This document shows, piece after piece, positions 16,933 to 25,648 of a DNA stretch of 64,000 bases. The DNA is taken from assembly GCA_963768075.1 (NCBI GenBank), contig CAVYHD010000033.1, forward strand, positions 806,001-870,000. The letters are read 5' to 3'. The notes under the pieces are model-generated. The model worked only from the letters and a program-made list of their open reading frames with translations. It was not told where the DNA came from and made no database searches. How positions within the stretch are numbered: position 1 is the first letter of the stretch; each line of letters starts with the position of its first letter. Source of the stretch: QHXW01 sp963768075. Its GTDB lineage: Bacteria > Acidobacteriota > Terriglobia > Bryobacterales > Bryobacteraceae. The translations under genes were made by a program, and so were the position numbers.

Positions 16933-18749
16933 GAGGCGATGCGCTCGCGGACGTTGAACTCCAGCTTCCAACGGCGCCCGTCGCGCGCCACGCACCACAA
17001 TTGCAGGACGCCGGTTTCGGTGACGACCGTTTCGAAAGAAACCGGAACCGTACCGGTTACCTCCGCGGACGTAAGATTCACTTCGATGGGCGAGAGTTCC
17101 TGGAGATCATCGCTAAGGTCTTCGATCAACGCTCCGGGCACATCGTTCTTGCGCACGGTGGATGAGAAAAACCGGAATTCGGCAGGCTCGCCGACGATGA
17201 GACCGAATTCGCGGCCTGGAATTGCCACTGCTGTCCCTTCCTCCATGCCAAACGGCGCGACGGTGAGCGCTTTGAGCGGCGCCGGAATACCGGGGACAGC
17301 GGGCATGGCGCTTTCGATTCCAACATAGTACGTGCGCGGCACCCCACCGCGAATGCGCACGCCTTTGCCCTGGAGCGCAAGGCCGTGGTAGGCCGCGCCC
17401 CGCGAGACTGCGTGCATGAGATCCTCACCCGCGAGCAGATGGACGGGGCTGAAGCCTTCCTCGTCAAGCCACGCGTTAAGAACATCGATAAGCCGATCGC
17501 GTATGAAGCGCGCGTGCAGCACGCCACCGTTGAACAGAACATGCGTGGGTACAGCCAGACCGGACGCGCCGCGACGAACGCGCGCGTGCTCGGCGGAGGA
17601 GGCTTGCTGCCGCAGGAACTGGGCCAGGTGCTTGGTCACAGCGGCATCGGCAGCGTACGGCAAACCGATCTCTTGCAAGCCGAAGCGGCGCTGGCGCAGC
17701 GGCAAATCGGAACTGGCGGTGCGGGGAAAGAAACCCTCACCGAGGACGCGGTCGACATCGTCGCGCGTTACCGCCGCCTTGATGGTTCCGCCAACAAGTC
17801 CAGTGCCTTTGCCGAGGATGGTAACGGGCTGCTCCTTGGATTTCGCGCCCGGGGCGAGCAGCCTCTCTTTGGCAACGCGGCAATTCTGCCAAAGCGCGTG
17901 GAGCTGGAACGTATCGATGCGCGTGCCTTTTTGCGCCAGCTGTTCGGCGACCATGCGGGCCAGCGCCAGATCCATGTTGTCGCCGCCCAGCAGAATGTGC
18001 TCCCCGACGGCCATGCGCTCTAGCGCGAGTTCGCCCGCCTGCTCCGTGACGGCGATGAGCGTGAAATCCGTAGTGCCGCCGCCAATGTCCACCACGAGAA
18101 TCAGATCGCCCAGTTTGACGCGCTCGCGCCAGTCCGGGTGGCGTTCGATCCATGCGTAGAACGCAGCCTGCGGTTCTTCGAGCAGCGTAACGTCGCGGTA
18201 GCCCGCATGCTTTGCCGCTTCAAGCGTCAACTCGCGCGCCACCGCATCGAACGAAGCGGGAACGGTGACCAGAACCCGCTGTTCGGTGAACGGCGCGTCC
18301 GGCATTTTCGTGTCCCACGCGTGGCGCAAATGTTCGAGATACTGCGCGGATGCATCCACTGGGGAGACCTTACGCACACCGTCCGGCGCGTTCCACGGAA
18401 GGATGGGGGCGGTGCGGTCGACACCGGAGTGCGAAAGCCACGATTTCGCCGACACCACGAGACGCCCTGCGTTTTCGACGCCTCGCTTTTGCGCGAGCCG
18501 GCCAGTGACGAACTCCGGCTCCGGATTCCAAGGCAGCCCGAGCGAGCCCGCGGGAAAATCCGACGCGCCGGGAATGTAGAGCGACGACGGCAACAGCGCC
18601 TCGTCGCGCACCTCGCCGGGATTGACGAGCTGCGGAATCTCCATTAGCCGCACCTCGGGCGCGTCGAAACGGTCCGCATCCGGTTTGATTTCGGTGTAAG
18701 CCAGGGCAGAGTTTGTCGTGCCCAGGTCGATGCCGATGACGTACTTCAT
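16929..18749 (-). CDS. Hsp70-family ATPase, short (606 aa)
   Basis: Starts MKYVIGIDLGTTNSALAY. Phosphate-2 is LVVDIGGGTTDFTLIAV and the adenosine-side motif THVLFNGGVLHAR. The ATPase domain fills about 1-500 and is followed by a short beta domain (LIEDLSDDLQELSPIEVNL) in place of a full peptide-binding domain and lid. Its ATG at 18749 overlaps the TAA of the DUF2760 gene by one base (TAATG), and its own stop overlaps the next Hsp70 start, so the three genes form a translationally coupled operon. It is clearly paralogous to the neighbour: the two share the segments VDRTA-ILPW and SAKSWLS. The role is inferred as chaperone-like. No partner beyond the operon is visible. Confidence 0.88.
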   Translation of the reverse strand: MKYVIGIDLGTTNSALAYTEIKPDADRFDAPEVRLMEIPQLVNPGEVRDEALLPSSLYIPGASDFPAGSLGLPWNPEPEFVTGRLAQKRGVENAGRLVVSAKSWLSHSGVDRTAPILPWNAPDGVRKVSPVDASAQYLEHLRHAWDTKMPDAPFTEQRVLVTVPASFDAVARELTLEAAKHAGYRDVTLLEEPQAAFYAWIERHPDWRERVKLGDLILVVDIGGGTTDFTLIAVTEQAGELALERMAVGEHILLGGDNMDLALARMVAEQLAQKGTRIDTFQLHALWQNCRVAKERLLAPGAKSKEQPVTILGKGTGLVGGTIKAAVTRDDVDRVLGEGFFPRTASSDLPLRQRRFGLQEIGLPYAADAAVTKHLAQFLRQQASSAEHARVRRGASGLAVPTHVLFNGGVLHARFIRDRLIDVLNAWLDEEGFSPVHLLAGEDLMHAVSRGAAYHGLALQGKGVRIRGGVPRTYYVGIESAMPAVPGIPAPLKALTVAPFGMEEGTAVAIPGREFGLIVGEPAEFRFFSSTVRKNDVPGALIEDLSDDLQELSPIEVNLTSAEVTGTVPVSFETVVTETGVLQLWCVARDGRRWKLEFNVRERIAS

Positions 18750-19273
18750 TATTCGATTTCGATCTCGGCTGGGGCGATAATGGAGGCGTCCTGCTTGGGA
18801 TTCAGCGCCGGAAGATCTATTTTCCCGGCGCGCCAGCCCTTGTGCCGCAGCAAGCCGCCGGCGGGCTTTCCAGCCGGCACGTTGCCGATGAATTTGACGG
18901 CAGCGGCATCAGATACCCCGGGCTTGGTGAACGTGCCCTCTACGCCGTCGATCACCGGTTCGAGCTTGACGTAGCGGCTGAGCGACTCCCGGGCCTGATC
19001 GTGTAGACCGCGCACAGCAGCACCCACCTGATCATCCGAGTAGCCCGCGATGTCTTCCATGACGAAGTCGACCAGACGGGAATCTCGCTGCAGGATCGAG
19101 AGGATCTGCAGTGCGCCGTCGGAGGCACGTGGCGCAGCGGCCGCAGCAGCAGGTGTCTGTGGCTTAGGGGCGGCACGGCGGACGAGCCCGAGCTGCACGA
19201 GCGCATCGTCGGGGAGAGCCCCTCGAAAAAGAAGCGAAAAGAAGCCACGGATAGCGAGCCAGATACGTCCCAA
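18749..19273 (-). CDS. DUF2760 protein, first gene of the Hsp70 operon
   Basis: A 174-residue protein with an amphipathic or hydrophobic N-terminus (IWLAIRGFFSLLFRG), an Ala/Pro linker at about 35-50, and the DUF2760 core (LQILSILQRDSRLVDFVMED, GYSDDQVGAAVRGLHD) ending in a conserved VPAGKPAGGLLRHKGWRA segment. Its genomic partners in many bacteria are two Hsp70-like genes, exactly as found here, so it probably works with them as a cofactor or client adaptor. The function has not been established. It is divergent from the KdpD-like kinase with an 88-bp spacer. The final TAA overlaps the next ATG. Confidence 0.8.
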   Translation of the reverse strand: MGRIWLAIRGFFSLLFRGALPDDALVQLGLVRRAAPKPQTPAAAAAAPRASDGALQILSILQRDSRLVDFVMEDIAGYSDDQVGAAVRGLHDQARESLSRYVKLEPVIDGVEGTFTKPGVSDAAAVKFIGNVPAGKPAGGLLRHKGWRAGKIDLPALNPKQDASIIAPAEIEIE

Positions 19274-19361
19274 TGATTACTCCAGTCCTTCAGGATACAA
19301 TCCGGCGCGCCTTTGAGCGAATTCCACGGCGTCATGCTACTCCGAACAGGCCTGCGCTACA

Positions 19362-20825
19362 GTGATTACGGAACCTGTGAGGACACCGCTGCGTGTAACA
19401 TTCCGGCTGTTGGGATCGGTGGCTCTGGTGGGCGCCGTTATTTTCGGTTACTACCGGATCGTGCCGGCTAACAGCCTAACCGTCGCTTTGACGTTGGTGC
19501 TCGCCATCCTCGGTATCGCAACGTGGTGGGGCTTTACCGAATCCATTGCCGCCGCTGTCGCCGGGGTGCTGGGCCTGAACTATTTCTTTCTTCCACCGAT
19601 CGGTCAATTCACTATCTCCGATCCCGAAAACTGGGTGGCCCTCGCGGTATTCCTGGTGACGGCCATCACCGTCAGTGAGCTTTCGGTGCGCGCGCGGCGG
19701 CGTGCGGCCGAGGCGATCGCCCGCAGCCGGGAAGTGGAAAGACTCTATGCGCTGGGCCAGGCTTTGCTCCTCAGCGGCAGCGTGCGAACGGCCGCGCGGG
19801 AGATTGTCAACAGCATTATCCGGACTTTCGAGATTCCAGCGGCAGTTTTTTTTGATCCATCGAAGAACGAATTCTTCCGGTCCGACGAACACACCGCGCC
19901 CATCTCGGACGAACAATTGCGGCGTATCGCGGAAAGCGGCGATCCGCTCATTGACCCGAATCACCAGATCGCCATCATCCCCGTTCGCCTGGGCGGCCAT
20001 GCGCTTGGCAGCTTGGGCTTCACCGGCTGCACACTTTCCACGGCTGCCTTGAATGCCCTCGCGTACTTGGTGGCGATCGGCATCGAACGCGCGAAGTCGA
20101 TCGACGAGGCCAATAAAGCCGAGGCATCGCGCCAGAGCGAGGTCCTGAAAGCCACGTTACTGGATGCGCTGGCGCATGACCTTAAGACACCTCTCACGTC
20201 GATCAAAGGCGTGGTTACGCACTTACTCACCAAACACCGTGATGTGGAGGAAGAAGAGCTGCTGACCATCGCTAATGAAGAAGCAGATCGGCTGAACCGG
20301 CTCGTAGTCGAGGTGCTGGAGATGGCGCGCATTGAGGCGTCGAAGCTGCATCCCGATCGGGCGCCGCACAAGATCGATGACATCGTGCTGGCCGTATTGC
20401 AGGCGCACGAAGAAGCGCTCAGGGGCCGGAAAGTCAGGCTGCAAGTCCCGGCAAAGCTACCGGCGGCGGATGTGGATTTCGAGTTCATCCAGCAGGTTCT
20501 GAAGCAGCTCCTGGATAATTCGCTGAAGTACTCGCGGCCCGGAACGCCCTTGACCATTTCGGCCGAACTGGCCGGGGAAAGGATTGTGATCAGTGTGGCG
20601 GATCAGGGCCGGGGCATCCCGGTGGCCGAGCAGCACAAGATCTTTGACAAGTTCTACCGCGGCCTGGCGTGGCGCGATAAAGTGCCTGGCACCGGCTTGG
20701 GTTTGTCGATCGCGAAGGGAATTATTGAGGCGCATGGAGGCAAGATCTGGGTTTCGAGCGAGCCGGGCAAAGGAACCGTGTTCAGTTTTGCCGTGCCCAT
20801 GTTCAAAGGAGAGCTTGTGCGATGA
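19362..20825 (+). CDS. kdpD: KdpD-type sensor kinase lacking the KdpD N-terminal domain
   Basis: A 487-residue protein with a DUF4118 membrane region of about four helices at 12-110 as in KdpD, a GAF-like domain at about 125-240, an H box ALAHDLKTPLTSIKG with the phospho-acceptor His near 271, and an HATPase domain with N box QVLKQLLDNSLKYSR and G boxes ADQGRGIP and GTGLGLSIAKG. It corresponds to the C-terminal two-thirds of E. coli KdpD. The N-terminal KdpD/USP part is encoded separately, twice, downstream. The start is GTG at 19362. The ATGA overlap with the response regulator shows an operon. No kdpFABC pump genes are in the window, so potassium control is inferred only from homology. Confidence 0.9.
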   Translation: MITEPVRTPLRVTFRLLGSVALVGAVIFGYYRIVPANSLTVALTLVLAILGIATWWGFTESIAAAVAGVLGLNYFFLPPIGQFTISDPENWVALAVFLVTAITVSELSVRARRRAAEAIARSREVERLYALGQALLLSGSVRTAAREIVNSIIRTFEIPAAVFFDPSKNEFFRSDEHTAPISDEQLRRIAESGDPLIDPNHQIAIIPVRLGGHALGSLGFTGCTLSTAALNALAYLVAIGIERAKSIDEANKAEASRQSEVLKATLLDALAHDLKTPLTSIKGVVTHLLTKHRDVEEEELLTIANEEADRLNRLVVEVLEMARIEASKLHPDRAPHKIDDIVLAVLQAHEEALRGRKVRLQVPAKLPAADVDFEFIQQVLKQLLDNSLKYSRPGTPLTISAELAGERIVISVADQGRGIPVAEQHKIFDKFYRGLAWRDKVPGTGLGLSIAKGIIEAHGGKIWVSSEPGKGTVFSFAVPMFKGELVR

Positions 20826-21520
20826 GCGGCGCAAAGATTCTGGTCGTCGACGACGAACCGCAAATTCGCCGCATGATGCGCGCCACACTCACATCGAGCG
20901 GTTACCAGGTGGACGAGGCCAAAACCGGAGAGGAGGCGCTCGAAAAATTCCGCGCGTTTTTGCCGGATCTGATTCTGCTGGATCTCAACATGCCCGGCAT
21001 GGGCGGACTGGAGGCGTGCCGGTCCATGCGCGACGGGTCCGAAGTGCCGATTATCATTCTGACCGTGCGCAATACCGAGAAGGAAAAAGTGGAGGCGCTG
21101 GATGCCGGCGCGGACGATTACGTGTCCAAGCCCTTCGGCATGCAGGAGCTGATGGCGCGCATTCGCGCCGCGCTGCGGAGAGCCCCTAGTTCCCCGCAAA
21201 GTGGACCGCACGGATTCTCATCGGATGATCTGGAAATTGATTTCGACCAGCGCCGCGTGCGCGTCCGGGAGAAAAGCGTGCGGCTCACCCCCAAAGAGTT
21301 CGAGCTGCTGCGCCATCTGGTGGCGCACGGCGGCCGGCCGGTGCCGCACCGCGAGCTGTTGCAAGCCGTATGGGGTCCGGATTATGGCGATGAAACCGAT
21401 TACCTCCGCGTCTTCATCAACCATCTCCGCAGGAAAATCGAGCCCGATCCGTCGCGGCCCAAATACGTGCTCACCGAACCGTGGTTGGGCTACCGATTCG
21501 CCATTCCGGAAGAGCCGTAA
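20822..21520 (+). CDS. kdpE: KdpE-like response regulator (OmpR family)
   Basis: A 232-residue protein: a receiver domain at about 5-118 with acidic pocket VVDDE, phospho-acceptor Asp54 in LLDLNMPG, Thr in IILTVRN and Lys in YVSKPFG, then a winged-helix DNA-binding domain (LTPKEFELLRHLV, LRVFINHLRRKIEPDPSRPK) with the KdpE-like ending TEPWLGYRF. It overlaps the kinase stop by 4 nt, so it is its cognate regulator. In other bacteria KdpE turns on kdpFABC under low potassium or osmotic stress. Here the target is not visible. The two KdpD-N genes follow after about 80 nt. Confidence 0.93.
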   Translation: MSGAKILVVDDEPQIRRMMRATLTSSGYQVDEAKTGEEALEKFRAFLPDLILLDLNMPGMGGLEACRSMRDGSEVPIIILTVRNTEKEKVEALDAGADDYVSKPFGMQELMARIRAALRRAPSSPQSGPHGFSSDDLEIDFDQRRVRVREKSVRLTPKEFELLRHLVAHGGRPVPHRELLQAVWGPDYGDETDYLRVFINHLRRKIEPDPSRPKYVLTEPWLGYRFAIPEEP

Positions 21521-21603
21521 TCTGCCTGCGTCGGGTAGCCCAAAAAACCTCCGTTGGAATGTAAACTACTACATAGTGCAGCGTTCCAGCCCTGTGCCAT
21601 CGC

Positions 21604-22701
21604 ATGTCTGATTCACGTCCCAGCCCTGAAGAATTGCTTCGGCGCGTGGAAGCCGAAGAGAGGCAAGCCAGCCGGGGGCGGCTCAAGATCTTCCTCGGTT
21701 ATGCTTCGCGCGTGGGCAAATCTTTCCGCATGCTCGATGAGGGCCGGCGCCGCAAACAGCGCGGCCAGGACGTCGTCATCGGCTTCATTCAATCCAAGGT
21801 CGGCCCCGAGGTGCAATGCCTTCTCGGCTCACTCGAAGTCATTCCAGGCTTGAAGCTGCGGACGGACGGAACAGAAGTCGAGGTTTTGGACGTCGTCGCC
21901 ATCTTGAAGCGGCACCCTCAAGTGTGCTTGGTGGATGAACTGGCCCGCGACAACCCGCCGGGGAGCCGCAATCCCAAACGCTGGCAGGACGTCCAGGAAC
22001 TGCTCGACGCCGGGATCACCGTGGTTGCCGCCGTCAATCTCCAGCACATCGCCGAGCGTCAGGACGCGATTGAAAAGATTACCGGCAAGCGGGCACAGCA
22101 AAACGTGCCGGAAGCGTTCATTCGCTCCGCCGATGAGATCGTGATTGTGGACGCTCTGCCCGAGGATTTGCAGCATCGAGAGCCGGGAAACGCCGCCGAT
22201 ACGCGCCGCCTCTCCGAGCTCCGTGAGCTTGCGCTGCTGATGGCTGCAGAGGTCGTGGACGAGCAACTGCACCAATGCTTGCAGCTACAGGGCGTGGAGG
22301 TGTTCCTGGGAAGCCAGGAACGCATCCTGGTCTGCATCACACCCCGCAGCAATGCCAAACGCATGCTGGAGAGCGGGCGGCGGAACTCCGAACGGTTCCA
22401 CTGCGGCTTTCTGGCGGTATACGTACGGCAAGCCGGGCTGGCGCCAGCGGATGAGGAGTTGGTGCAGAAGTATCTTGCGCTGGCGCGTGAGTTCGGCGCG
22501 GAGGTACATATCCTGGAGGCGACAGATTCGGCACAGGCGATTTTGGATTTCGCGCGCGCCCACGCCGTCACCCAACTGTTCGTGGGCCACAGCCTCACCA
22601 GCCGGTGGCGGGAGATGCTTTTCGGCAATCCTCTGGATCAAATGATTCGCGCGGCCGACGCCATGGACGTGCGCATATTCCCGCATCCAGCATCCTCATG
22701 A
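21604..22701 (+). CDS. KdpD N-terminal domain + USP protein, degenerate copy
   Basis: A 365-residue protein homologous to the cytoplasmic N-terminal part of KdpD: a nucleotide-binding KdpD domain at about 25-230, then a universal-stress-protein (USP) domain at about 240-360. The Walker-like segment reads ASRVGKSFRML where the next gene has AAGVGKTYQML, and the HGRKDT motif is absent (IQSKVGPEVQ in its place). VDELARDNPPGSRNPKRWQD is recognisable. The copy has therefore probably lost or altered nucleotide binding. In other bacteria the USP part of KdpD binds cyclic-di-AMP. It ends in an ATGA overlap with the better-conserved copy, giving a coupled tandem pair. Confidence 0.82.
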   Translation: MSDSRPSPEELLRRVEAEERQASRGRLKIFLGYASRVGKSFRMLDEGRRRKQRGQDVVIGFIQSKVGPEVQCLLGSLEVIPGLKLRTDGTEVEVLDVVAILKRHPQVCLVDELARDNPPGSRNPKRWQDVQELLDAGITVVAAVNLQHIAERQDAIEKITGKRAQQNVPEAFIRSADEIVIVDALPEDLQHREPGNAADTRRLSELRELALLMAAEVVDEQLHQCLQLQGVEVFLGSQERILVCITPRSNAKRMLESGRRNSERFHCGFLAVYVRQAGLAPADEELVQKYLALAREFGAEVHILEATDSAQAILDFARAHAVTQLFVGHSLTSRWREMLFGNPLDQMIRAADAMDVRIFPHPASS

Positions 22702-23828
22702 CAACCCCAGCAACGCCGGTACGGGGAAGATTCGAAATTTTCTTGGGCTACGCCGCCGGCGTCGGCAAGACCTACCAGATGCTCGAGGCGGGCCAGGAGT
22801 TGCGCCGCAAAGGCGTGGACGTGGTTATCGGGTATTTCGAACCGCACGGGCGCAAAGACACCATCTCGATGACCGAGGGCCTCGAGTCCGTGCCCCGGCG
22901 CAAGCTCGAATATCGCGGCACCATTTTCGAAGACATGGACACCGATGCCATTCTTCTGCGCAAGCCCGAGGTCTGCCTGGTGGACGAATTGGCGCACACC
23001 AACGTGCCGGGGTCGGACCGCGTCAAGCGCTGGCAGGATGTGCACGTGCTGCTCGACGCGGGAATCACCGTGATCACTTCACTGAACATTCAGCACCTGG
23101 AGAGTTTGAACGATCAGATCTGGCAGATGACCGGTGTACGCGTCCGCGAGACCATTCCGGACTGGGTGGTCGATCAGGCAGATGAAATCGTGGTGGTAGA
23201 CGTCACCCCTCGCGCTTTGCGGCACCGTCTGGAGCGGGGCGTCATCTATTCCCGCGAGAAGGCCGGCAAAGCCCTGGAGAATTTCTTCACCGAGCAGAAC
23301 CTCAGCGCCCTGCGGGAAATTGCCATGCGGCACGCGGCGCACGAAATCGAGGAAAAGCTGTCCGCGCAACAGGACCTGGCCCCCGCGGAAGGCACAGCGC
23401 CTTCGCCCGTGGCGGCAGACGCTCCGAGGCGCAAGGAATGCATCCTGATTTGCATCGATGAGCGGCCTGCCTCGATCGTGTTGATCCGCCGCGGGCGGCG
23501 GGTGGCGGACTATCTGCGGGCCGAGTGTCTGGCCATCTACGTAAGCCCGGACGCGTCGCTCGCCGGCCTTTCGACAGAAGACCGGGAAGCTGTTGAAAGG
23601 CATTTGGGCTTCGCCCGCAACCTGCGCATACATACCGAGATCGTCGAGGGATTGGATCTGGCTGCTGGTGTAGTGCAGTTTGCCCACGAGCACGGCGTCA
23701 CGCAGGTCTTCATGGGCCGTAGCGTTTCCCGCAACTGGAAACAGCGCCTGCACGGCACTACGCTAGAGCGCGTGGTGCGGTTCGCGCGCGATGTCGAGAT
23801 TACGATCGTGGCAGAGCGGCGGCGCTGA
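22698..23828 (+). CDS. KdpD N-terminal domain + USP protein, canonical copy
   Basis: A 376-residue protein matching KdpD residues 1-370: FLGYAAGVGKTYQML with the Walker-like loop near residue 20, EPHGRKDT near 50, CLVDELAHTNVPGS near 95, NIQHLESLND near 135 and VRETIPD, then a USP domain from about 240 (CILICIDERP) to the end. The ATG at 22698 overlaps the preceding stop and begins the conserved domain. It lacks the transmembrane and kinase parts, which are a separate gene (19362-20825), so KdpD appears split into three proteins that could assemble as a complex. A stand-alone KdpD-N also occurs in some Bacillus. Confidence 0.88.
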   Translation: MTTPATPVRGRFEIFLGYAAGVGKTYQMLEAGQELRRKGVDVVIGYFEPHGRKDTISMTEGLESVPRRKLEYRGTIFEDMDTDAILLRKPEVCLVDELAHTNVPGSDRVKRWQDVHVLLDAGITVITSLNIQHLESLNDQIWQMTGVRVRETIPDWVVDQADEIVVVDVTPRALRHRLERGVIYSREKAGKALENFFTEQNLSALREIAMRHAAHEIEEKLSAQQDLAPAEGTAPSPVAADAPRRKECILICIDERPASIVLIRRGRRVADYLRAECLAIYVSPDASLAGLSTEDREAVERHLGFARNLRIHTEIVEGLDLAAGVVQFAHEHGVTQVFMGRSVSRNWKQRLHGTTLERVVRFARDVEITIVAERRR

Positions 23829-23879
23829 CCGCTCTCGTGTCTTCCTGGCCCTCTACTTCTTCATCGCGTCGTTGGAGCT

Positions 23880-25541
23880 TCATTTAAGCGGAGCTTCGCC
23901 CGGTTTCACGCAGACGAAATTGGAAGCGTCGTCCGTACCGCCGCTGCCTATCCACTTGGCCACTTTCGGATAGGCACAGAGCGGGCGCGTCCGCACGACC
24001 CCGCTCGCGGGATCGGAGCCCGTTCTGTATTTTGTGGCAATGATCTGGTCCGGCGCGACGCCTTCCTCCACCCAATGCTCCAGAGCAGCGTCCATGTCAT
24101 GCATCGGATCGCTATTGGCTCCGCTCCCCTGGCCGAAAACGTTTGGCCCGGGCCCGCCGCCGCAGTGCTGCATACCCGGCACCATGTACAGGCGCAGGAA
24201 CGGCTCGCTGTTCTTCGCACCCATCTTCGCAATTACGCTTTGGTAGTAGTTGATCGCGTTCACGGGAGGAATGGCGGCGTCGCTCCACCCGTGATAGAGG
24301 ATGAGCTTTCCCCCGCGCTCCCGGAAGCGGTGCACGTCCGCGTCTGTCGCGTTCAACACCGGGGCAAGCTTGTCTTCCGCCGTTTTCAGATCGCGGTCAA
24401 GGTTGAAAGTCCGGAAATCCCACCCAGGGTTGCTGTAAACCATGTTTTCGAAAAACTGCGTCCCGAAAGCGAACTGCAAGCTCTTGCCCGGCGCCGGACC
24501 AGTGATCCATTGCCCCCAGCCGCCCGGCCCGCTCTCGCCGCCGGTGGAAAAACCGGGCATCACCTGGCGCCCTTTCGAGTCTCGCGGTCCCGCGTGGATT
24601 TTTTTCAGCGCGCCGACCTGTGCCGCGGTGAGACAGCTCTCAGTCTCCGATCCCTTGCAGAGCAGAACTGACGGATCGAAGTGGCATTTCGTCGGGTCAT
24701 CGATGACACCGTCTTTGACACCGTCAACTGAATCACAGGCGGCCAGCGCTGCCGATTCGATCGCCGGCATTTTGCTCGCGGGAAAGTAGCTGGCTGGGTC
24801 TTGCATCGTGGCTTGTATGTCCCACACAGCCTGTGTGAGCAAATGCGTCCAGAAGTTCGCGGGAGCGCCGGCGATGATGCCGTCGTAGTCTTCGGGAAAG
24901 CGCTGGGCTTCCATCAGGGCCTGCCGCCCGCCATTCGAGCAGGAGCTGAAATAAGACCGCCTGGGCGCTTCCCCGTAGAACGCGTGGATGATGGCCTTGG
25001 CCTGCCTGGCGGTTTCGTGAATTGCCCGATAACCGAAGTCCACAATCTTCTCCGGGTGCCCCAGCGCCCAGGTGGCGTCGACACCGGTTCCCTGATGGCC
25101 AGTGTCGGTGGAGGCAGTCGCGTAGCCGTGGGTGACCGCGTTGGCCATCCCGCCAAAGCTGATCGACCCCGCGAAACCGCCATTGCCAACGCCCTGAAAC
25201 TTGCCATTCCACTCTTGGAGTGGCATCCACACTTCAAATTGGATATGGGAATCGCTCGCCGGCTTGATGACCCCTGTCACCCTGCAGAACGCGGGCAAAT
25301 TCGGGATGGGCTTGCCCTCCGGCGGATTGAACGTACCCGCAGCCACCGGCTGCGCCTCGGTGATCGTCGTTGCCGGGAGCGCGAGCTTCGATATCGCCTC
25401 GCAATTTGGCGGCGCAGCCTGCAAGGCCCCGGCCAGAACCGCCAGCAGCGGGAGAAGGGGAATCGCCCGCGCCATCACATCCCGCAACCCGGCGTTGCGC
25501 GAGGCCGGTCTTTGCTCTCGTACTTGGTGGAATCTCATCAC
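23880..25541 (-). CDS. Secreted tannase/feruloyl esterase family protein
   Basis: A 553-residue protein with a signal peptide (MARAIPLLPLLAVLAGALQA, starting at residue 24 of the longest frame, so the true start may be internal). The tannase/feruloyl esterase family pentapeptide occurs as SCSNGGRQAL, whose Ser is the nucleophile. The catalytic Asp is probably in YHGWSDAAIPP and the His in MQHCGGGPG, with the Cys pair flanking Ser and His as in fungal family members. It hydrolyses ester bonds of plant phenolics such as gallates or ferulates outside the cell. The gene is divergent from the PQQ dehydrogenase. The substrate cannot be fixed from sequence. Confidence 0.9.
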   Translation of the reverse strand: MMRFHQVREQRPASRNAGLRDVMARAIPLLPLLAVLAGALQAAPPNCEAISKLALPATTITEAQPVAAGTFNPPEGKPIPNLPAFCRVTGVIKPASDSHIQFEVWMPLQEWNGKFQGVGNGGFAGSISFGGMANAVTHGYATASTDTGHQGTGVDATWALGHPEKIVDFGYRAIHETARQAKAIIHAFYGEAPRRSYFSSCSNGGRQALMEAQRFPEDYDGIIAGAPANFWTHLLTQAVWDIQATMQDPASYFPASKMPAIESAALAACDSVDGVKDGVIDDPTKCHFDPSVLLCKGSETESCLTAAQVGALKKIHAGPRDSKGRQVMPGFSTGGESGPGGWGQWITGPAPGKSLQFAFGTQFFENMVYSNPGWDFRTFNLDRDLKTAEDKLAPVLNATDADVHRFRERGGKLILYHGWSDAAIPPVNAINYYQSVIAKMGAKNSEPFLRLYMVPGMQHCGGGPGPNVFGQGSGANSDPMHDMDAALEHWVEEGVAPDQIIATKYRTGSDPASGVVRTRPLCAYPKVAKWIGSGGTDDASNFVCVKPGEAPLK

Positions 25542-25648
25542 AACCCTCCGAAGGCGATTTCTATTATGCCGCTGATTTATCCTATGGTCCGGATCGGCCG
25601 CCCGCTGGATTGCCGGTGCGCCCCTCCCGGCAGTGGCATCATATGTGA

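Noticed and set aside
19362..23828. A complete kdp potassium-uptake locus
   Set aside because: No kdpF, kdpA, kdpB or kdpC sequence is found between 19 and 24 kb or elsewhere in the window.
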